A stretch of 34,350 bases of DNA from SIG575 sp045542485. GTDB lineage: Bacteria > Bacillota > Clostridia > Oscillospirales > Acutalibacteraceae. How positions within the stretch are numbered: the first letter of the stretch is position 1; each line of letters starts with the position of its first letter. The DNA lies in assembly GCA_045542485.1 (NCBI GenBank), contig JAZQLC010000065.1, forward strand, positions 1-34,350, given 5' to 3'. This document shows, one piece after another, positions 30,280-34,350 of the stretch. A model generated the notes under the pieces. That model saw only the letters and a program-made list of their open reading frames with translations. It was not told the DNA's origin and ran no database searches. The position numbers and the translations under genes were made by a program.

Positions 30280-32544
30280 ATGAAAAAGTTTATCTCGTTG
30301 TTACTGTGTCTGGTAATGATTTTTTCTTTTACAGCAATTGCTTCGGCACAGGAAAACACGCAGAAGCCTATCATCGTTGAGACGGCTTATCCCACAAACG
30401 ATGTTGTACTTGCTGACATTATTGCAACGGAAGAGCCGTATAAGGCAGACAACACAGGCGTAAACGATGCAACCTCTGCAATCCAGAGGGCAATTGATGA
30501 TTGTGCTGCCAACGGCGGAGGTACGGTTTTCTTGCCTGAGGGTGAATACAGAGTTACGGGCAACATTTATATCCGACAGTTTGTAACCCTGAGGGGTGAA
30601 TATCAGGACCCCGATGAGGGAAAGGAATACGGTACAATAATTGTGGCGGATGTACCCTCTGCGGATGTAATGGTGCCGGGACTTTTTACCGTAGGTGCAA
30701 GTGCAGGTGCAGTCGGTCTTACAGTATGGTATCCTGACCAGGATATAAACGATGTAAAACCCTATCCTTACACATTTTATGTTACAGGTAACGGCGATTA
30801 TATGCTTCACACAATCAAAAACTGCACTCTCATAAATTCATACAGAGGTATCGGTGCATGTTCACAGTGTGAAAACAATATTTATGAGTGTCACGAAATG
30901 CTCACAATTGAAAATGTTAAGGGCACTTGTTTGTATGAGGGACTTAATTCCCACAACTCTGCAGACGTAGACACAGTGAAAACCCTTTATTTCCTTAACA
31001 AATACTGGGCAGAGGCAGGAGAAAAATTCAATGCTCCCTCCAAAAGTGAAATTGATGCATACACGCGTCAGCACGGTATCGGACTTATTTTAGGGGACCT
31101 TGAGTGGCCTCAGTTTGCAGATATTAAAATTTCCGATATGCTTGGCGGTATCTTATTCAAAAAAGGCATACGATACTCATACAGCGGTGAATTCACCGAT
31201 TTGTACATAACCGACTGTACATACGGTATTTACGCCCCCGAAGATGTTATTGTTCACCGAGGTGAATCGTGGGGAATAGGCATTCTCGGCGGCAGAATTG
31301 AGGGTGAAGAATGTGCGATTTTCGACCCGGGCAAACACGCCACACTTCTTACAAATGTGGAAGTAGAAGGTAAAATAGAAGGCAAAAATATTCGTCAGTA
31401 CAAAACTGACACAAGTTCATTCACTCCCGATTATAAGAAAACTTATGAAAAAGTTGCAAGTTATCTCTATGTGGTTGAAGCAGACAAAACAGGTAAAACT
31501 GATTCTTCCTCTGCCGTTCAGGCGAAACTGGATGAAGCAAAACTGACAGGCGGCGTTGTTTACCTGCCGGGCGGACTTTACCGTTTTGATAACCCCATAA
31601 AAATTCCGGAAGGAGTAGAACTGAGAGGCTCTTCCTCCGTTGCAACCCGTTGTCAGGGAGGTAACAGCAGCGGCACTCTCATTATTTCCTACTACGGCTA
31701 CGACAAAACAAGTGAACCGCTCATTACTCTTGACGGCGATAACTCAGGTCTTAACGGAATAAGAGTAGACTATCCCATCAATGCGCCTACCGATAACAGC
31801 GGTGTTTACAAACAGACGTCGCCTGTTGTTTACAGTGAGTCTGATAACATTTACATAACAAACTGTTTCTTTACTCTCGCAAGTTGCGGAATCAGACTTG
31901 AAAATTCCGAAAATGTTTTCATCAAAAAAGTCATAGGATGTTGTTACGAGAGTATGTTCTCGATGACAGGCTGCAGTGATGTTTTTGTGGAAGGATGTCT
32001 GCAGAACGCTAACACTCTTCCCAGAAACGGATATGCAAATTTTGATATACCCGAACTTTCAGGCAGATTTACCGAGGACAAACTTTTTGAATATGTGTTT
32101 ATTCCGATTACAAGAATACATACGGATTTTATTGTCCTTGACACCTGCGATGAGGTTCAGATTTTCAATACTTTCATTTATGGCGGAAAAACATTCCTTA
32201 ATTCAAAAGACAGTAAAGTAAATCTTGTTAATATAGGCCATGACGGCTCTTCGCTTACTGAGTACGCATTTATTCTTTCGGGTGGAGAGGTCAATCTTCT
32301 TAACTCAATGCGCTCTACGGAAAACGGAAAATTCGGTTACAGATTCTACACAATAGAAAACGGCACTGCTTTCAGATCCTACAACAGTCAGTCTGTTGAC
32401 CTTCTTTACAGAGAGCACGTTGTACTGAAAAATATCGGAAAAGACGGGCTGCTTGAAAACGAAAGAATATACAGTATTCTTCAGCCCATATATACGGTGA
32501 TTTCATATTTCGGAAAACTTTTTACATATAATGAACAAGCATAA
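30280..32544 (+). CDS. Secreted two-lobed beta-helix protein (pectate-lyase-3/GH55-like)
   Basis: I take the ATG at 30280 after GGAAGG; the open frame begins at a TTG (30262) inside the leader. The 754 residues start with a signal peptide (MKKFISLLLCLVMIFSFTAI, cleavage after ASA). Two repeats of the pectate-lyase-3 entry motif occur: KADNTGVNDATSAIQRAIDD with GGGTVFLPEGEYRV near residue 60-95, and DKTGKTDSSSAVQAKLDEAK with GGVVYLPGGLYRF near residue 405-440. Each is followed by right-handed beta-helix coils, the architecture of GH55 exo-beta-1,3-glucanases and some phage tailspikes. Whether it is a hydrolase or lyase is not clear; no catalytic residue can be assigned confidently. Divergent from GH36 and 9 bp upstream of GH92, in an operon with it. 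Confidence 0.75.
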   Translation: MKKFISLLLCLVMIFSFTAIASAQENTQKPIIVETAYPTNDVVLADIIATEEPYKADNTGVNDATSAIQRAIDDCAANGGGTVFLPEGEYRVTGNIYIRQFVTLRGEYQDPDEGKEYGTIIVADVPSADVMVPGLFTVGASAGAVGLTVWYPDQDINDVKPYPYTFYVTGNGDYMLHTIKNCTLINSYRGIGACSQCENNIYECHEMLTIENVKGTCLYEGLNSHNSADVDTVKTLYFLNKYWAEAGEKFNAPSKSEIDAYTRQHGIGLILGDLEWPQFADIKISDMLGGILFKKGIRYSYSGEFTDLYITDCTYGIYAPEDVIVHRGESWGIGILGGRIEGEECAIFDPGKHATLLTNVEVEGKIEGKNIRQYKTDTSSFTPDYKKTYEKVASYLYVVEADKTGKTDSSSAVQAKLDEAKLTGGVVYLPGGLYRFDNPIKIPEGVELRGSSSVATRCQGGNSSGTLIISYYGYDKTSEPLITLDGDNSGLNGIRVDYPINAPTDNSGVYKQTSPVVYSESDNIYITNCFFTLASCGIRLENSENVFIKKVIGCCYESMFSMTGCSDVFVEGCLQNANTLPRNGYANFDIPELSGRFTEDKLFEYVFIPITRIHTDFIVLDTCDEVQIFNTFIYGGKTFLNSKDSKVNLVNIGHDGSSLTEYAFILSGGEVNLLNSMRSTENGKFGYRFYTIENGTAFRSYNSQSVDLLYREHVVLKNIGKDGLLENERIYSILQPIYTVISYFGKLFTYNEQA

Positions 32545-32553
32545 GGTGATAAA

Positions 32554-34350
32554 ATGACAAAAGCAAAATACATAGACCCGATGATAGGGACAGTAGGAGA
32601 TGAGCAGGAGGAATCCTGCCACGGTGGAGGAAAAACTCATCCCGGAGCCTGTGTGCCGGGCGGAATGGTACAGCTTTCTCCCGATACCGTCACGGGCGGT
32701 GACAACGGCACGGGCTACAACTACTGCCACAATACAATTGAAGGATTCAGCTTTAATCATATGAGTGGTATCGGCTGGTACGGTGATCTGGGAAATCTTC
32801 AGGTGATGCCTGTTACGGGCGATACGGACCTGAGGAGCGGAAGTAATGCGGAAGTGCCTTTTGTGAAAGGTAAAACAGGTTGGAAATCTTCTTTTTCTCA
32901 CGAGAGAGAAACTGCAGAAGCGGGTTACTATTGTGTACTTCTGGATAGATATGATATCAAAGCGGAAACCACAGTATCTCAGCGTACGGGTATGCTCAGA
33001 TTTACATATCCCGAAAACAGTGACGCGAAAGTGATTTTCAATTTTTCGCGCAGAATCGGCGGTCACGCAGATTTTGAAAAGGTGAAAATTACTGAAAACG
33101 GCAGAATCGAGGGCGAAATCATCTGCACACCAAAGGGTGGAGGCTTCGGCAGAGGACACGGCAATATTTCATATAATTTTTACTTTTCTCTTGAAATGTC
33201 TGTGAAGCCTGAGAAGATGCAGTTTTTTTCAAACGAAGAGTTTGCTGAGGAAGATATAGAGTTATTTGAAAACGAGGATGCAGGACTTCTCGTTTCTTTC
33301 GGAAAACTTAATGAGCCGCTGACAATCAGATGCGGCATATCCTATGTTGACCTTGAGGGTGCGAGAAAGAATCTTGAAAGCGAATGTCCCTCTTTTGATT
33401 TTGACGGGATGAGGGAAAAGGCTTTCGCACAGTGGGAAAATATTCTCGAAAGCATCGATGTGACGGGCAGTAACGAAACTGACCTTGAAATTTTCTACAC
33501 CTGCCTTTATCACGCTTTTCTTGACCCCCGAATTATGGGTGACGTTGACGGAAGATTTCCTCTTGAAGGAAAAATTCTGAACACTGAGAATTATACTTTC
33601 CGTACAATGTTCAGCGGATGGGATGTTTACAGAAGTGAATTTCCTCTGCTTACTGTGATTTCTCCCGAAATTGTCAATGATGAAATAAATTCACTTCTTG
33701 AAATTGCTCTTGTGAACAACTCTTCTTTCCCCAGATGGGAGCTTATGGGTATTAATGCAGGATGTATGGTGGGCGATCCGGGACTTATTGTTCTTGCTGA
33801 CGCATACCTGAAAGGCATCAGAAATTATGATGCGGAAAAAGCTTATGAAATTTCAAAGGCATCAGTTCTCTGCAAAAAAGAGCTTTTCGGCAAACCCTTT
33901 AAATCAATCAGACCTGATTGTAAACAGTATCACGAAAAGGCGTTTGTTCCTCTGAAAATCAGTGAAACTCTTGAATATCTTCTTGCTGATTTTACTCTTT
34001 CAAGGTTTGCAAGGGCTCTCGGCAAAAATGAGGATGCTGATTTCTTTATGGCGAGAGCAGAGAGATATCCCGAAAACTATGACAAGAGATTGGGCTTCCT
34101 GATTTCAAGAAGACATAACGGCAGGTTCTGTGTGGAAGAGGATATTTATGACGGTATCGGATGTGTTGAAAGTAATATTTTTCAGCAGTCCTGGTTTGTA
34201 CCATATGATGTGGAGGGTCTGAGAAAACTCTACGGCGAGGAAAGATTTGAAAAGCTTCTTGAAAGATTCTTTGAGGAAGCAGATTTTTCAAAACTCTGGA
34301 ACGAAAGCTATAACCATTCAAACGAGCCCTGCCACAACATCACCCACTAT
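32554..34350 (+). CDS. GH92 alpha-mannosidase (3' end beyond the window)
   Basis: The frame opens at ATG 32554, 4 bases after AAGGTGA that overlaps the upstream stop, and stays open for 599 codons to the window edge. It starts YIDPMIGT, then HPGACVPGGMVQLSPDT, the standard GH92 N-terminus, without a signal peptide. Further on are MFSGWDVYRSEFPLLTVISP (~350-370), FPRWELMGINAGCMVGDPG (~391-410) and, at the very end, SNEPCHNITHY, where the glutamate (E591) is the proposed catalytic acid of this calcium-dependent exo-alpha-mannosidase family. The general-base aspartates would lie beyond the window. Cytoplasmic location implies action on imported oligomannosides; with the beta-helix gene it forms one operon. 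Confidence 0.93.
   Translation, partial: MTKAKYIDPMIGTVGDEQEESCHGGGKTHPGACVPGGMVQLSPDTVTGGDNGTGYNYCHNTIEGFSFNHMSGIGWYGDLGNLQVMPVTGDTDLRSGSNAEVPFVKGKTGWKSSFSHERETAEAGYYCVLLDRYDIKAETTVSQRTGMLRFTYPENSDAKVIFNFSRRIGGHADFEKVKITENGRIEGEIICTPKGGGFGRGHGNISYNFYFSLEMSVKPEKMQFFSNEEFAEEDIELFENEDAGLLVSFGKLNEPLTIRCGISYVDLEGARKNLESECPSFDFDGMREKAFAQWENILESIDVTGSNETDLEIFYTCLYHAFLDPRIMGDVDGRFPLEGKILNTENYTFRTMFSGWDVYRSEFPLLTVISPEIVNDEINSLLEIALVNNSSFPRWELMGINAGCMVGDPGLIVLADAYLKGIRNYDAEKAYEISKASVLCKKELFGKPFKSIRPDCKQYHEKAFVPLKISETLEYLLADFTLSRFARALGKNEDADFFMARAERYPENYDKRLGFLISRRHNGRFCVEEDIYDGIGCVESNIFQQSWFVPYDVEGLRKLYGEERFEKLLERFFEEADFSKLWNESYNHSNEPCHNITHY

Noticed and set aside
32503..33159. A 218-codon minus-strand frame opposite the GH92 gene
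   Set aside because: The plus strand encodes an uninterrupted GH92 protein with family motifs; the opposite frame shows no domain.

Overview
The window looks like the chromosome of an uncultured, spore-forming member of the Clostridia (probably Oscillospirales/Ruminococcaceae) from an animal gut or rumen. The evidence is a gpr-spoIIP sporulation operon divergent from rpsT, sigma-A promoters spaced by 17 bp, strong AGGAGG ribosome binding sites, many short clostridial signal peptides, a dockerin relic and a large carbohydrate-degradation repertoire. Species cannot be set from the sequence alone.

Layout. Positions 1-2073 hold the end of an IS3-family insertion sequence that cuts a phage major capsid gene, followed by three more phage head/tail genes: a prophage remnant. 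Positions 2086-4414 (minus) hold a small membrane protein, spoIIP and gpr; rpsT diverges from them. Positions 5080-9969 hold a DUF6514-type protein with a striking tandem operator, a membrane-anchored DUF4838 (GH163-like) protein, a thioredoxin-reductase-like flavoprotein and a secreted ceramidase-fold protein. Positions 10132-11088 are the rplM-rpsI operon.

The 3' end of rpsI (11072-11098) is repeated almost perfectly at 23072-23098. Between the two copies lies a 12-kb genomic island with a truncated tyrosine integrase beside the left copy. Its cargo is a GPH-type sugar symporter, a second ceramidase-fold protein, a frameshifted GH38 alpha-mannosidase stub, an Eis-like acetyltransferase, two more DUF4838 proteins, a secreted metallophosphoesterase and a dockerin relic. 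Right of the island come a membrane-bound XRE regulator, a DEDDh exonuclease with a 44-codon companion gene, a second HTH protein, a secreted alpha/beta-hydrolase-like protein, a GH36 alpha-galactosidase divergent from a two-lobed secreted beta-helix protein, and a GH92 alpha-mannosidase cut by the window end.

How the parts may work together (inference): the DUF4838 proteins act outside the cell as endo-acting glycosidases on host or plant glycoconjugates. The GPH symporter imports released sugars. Cytoplasmic GH92 and GH36, and formerly GH38, trim mannose and galactose. The most notable pattern is that a DUF4838 gene and a ceramidase-fold gene occur together both outside the island (5384-9969) and inside it (13718-22263). 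This suggests an undescribed two-component extracellular system that pairs a glycosidase with an amidase-like enzyme.
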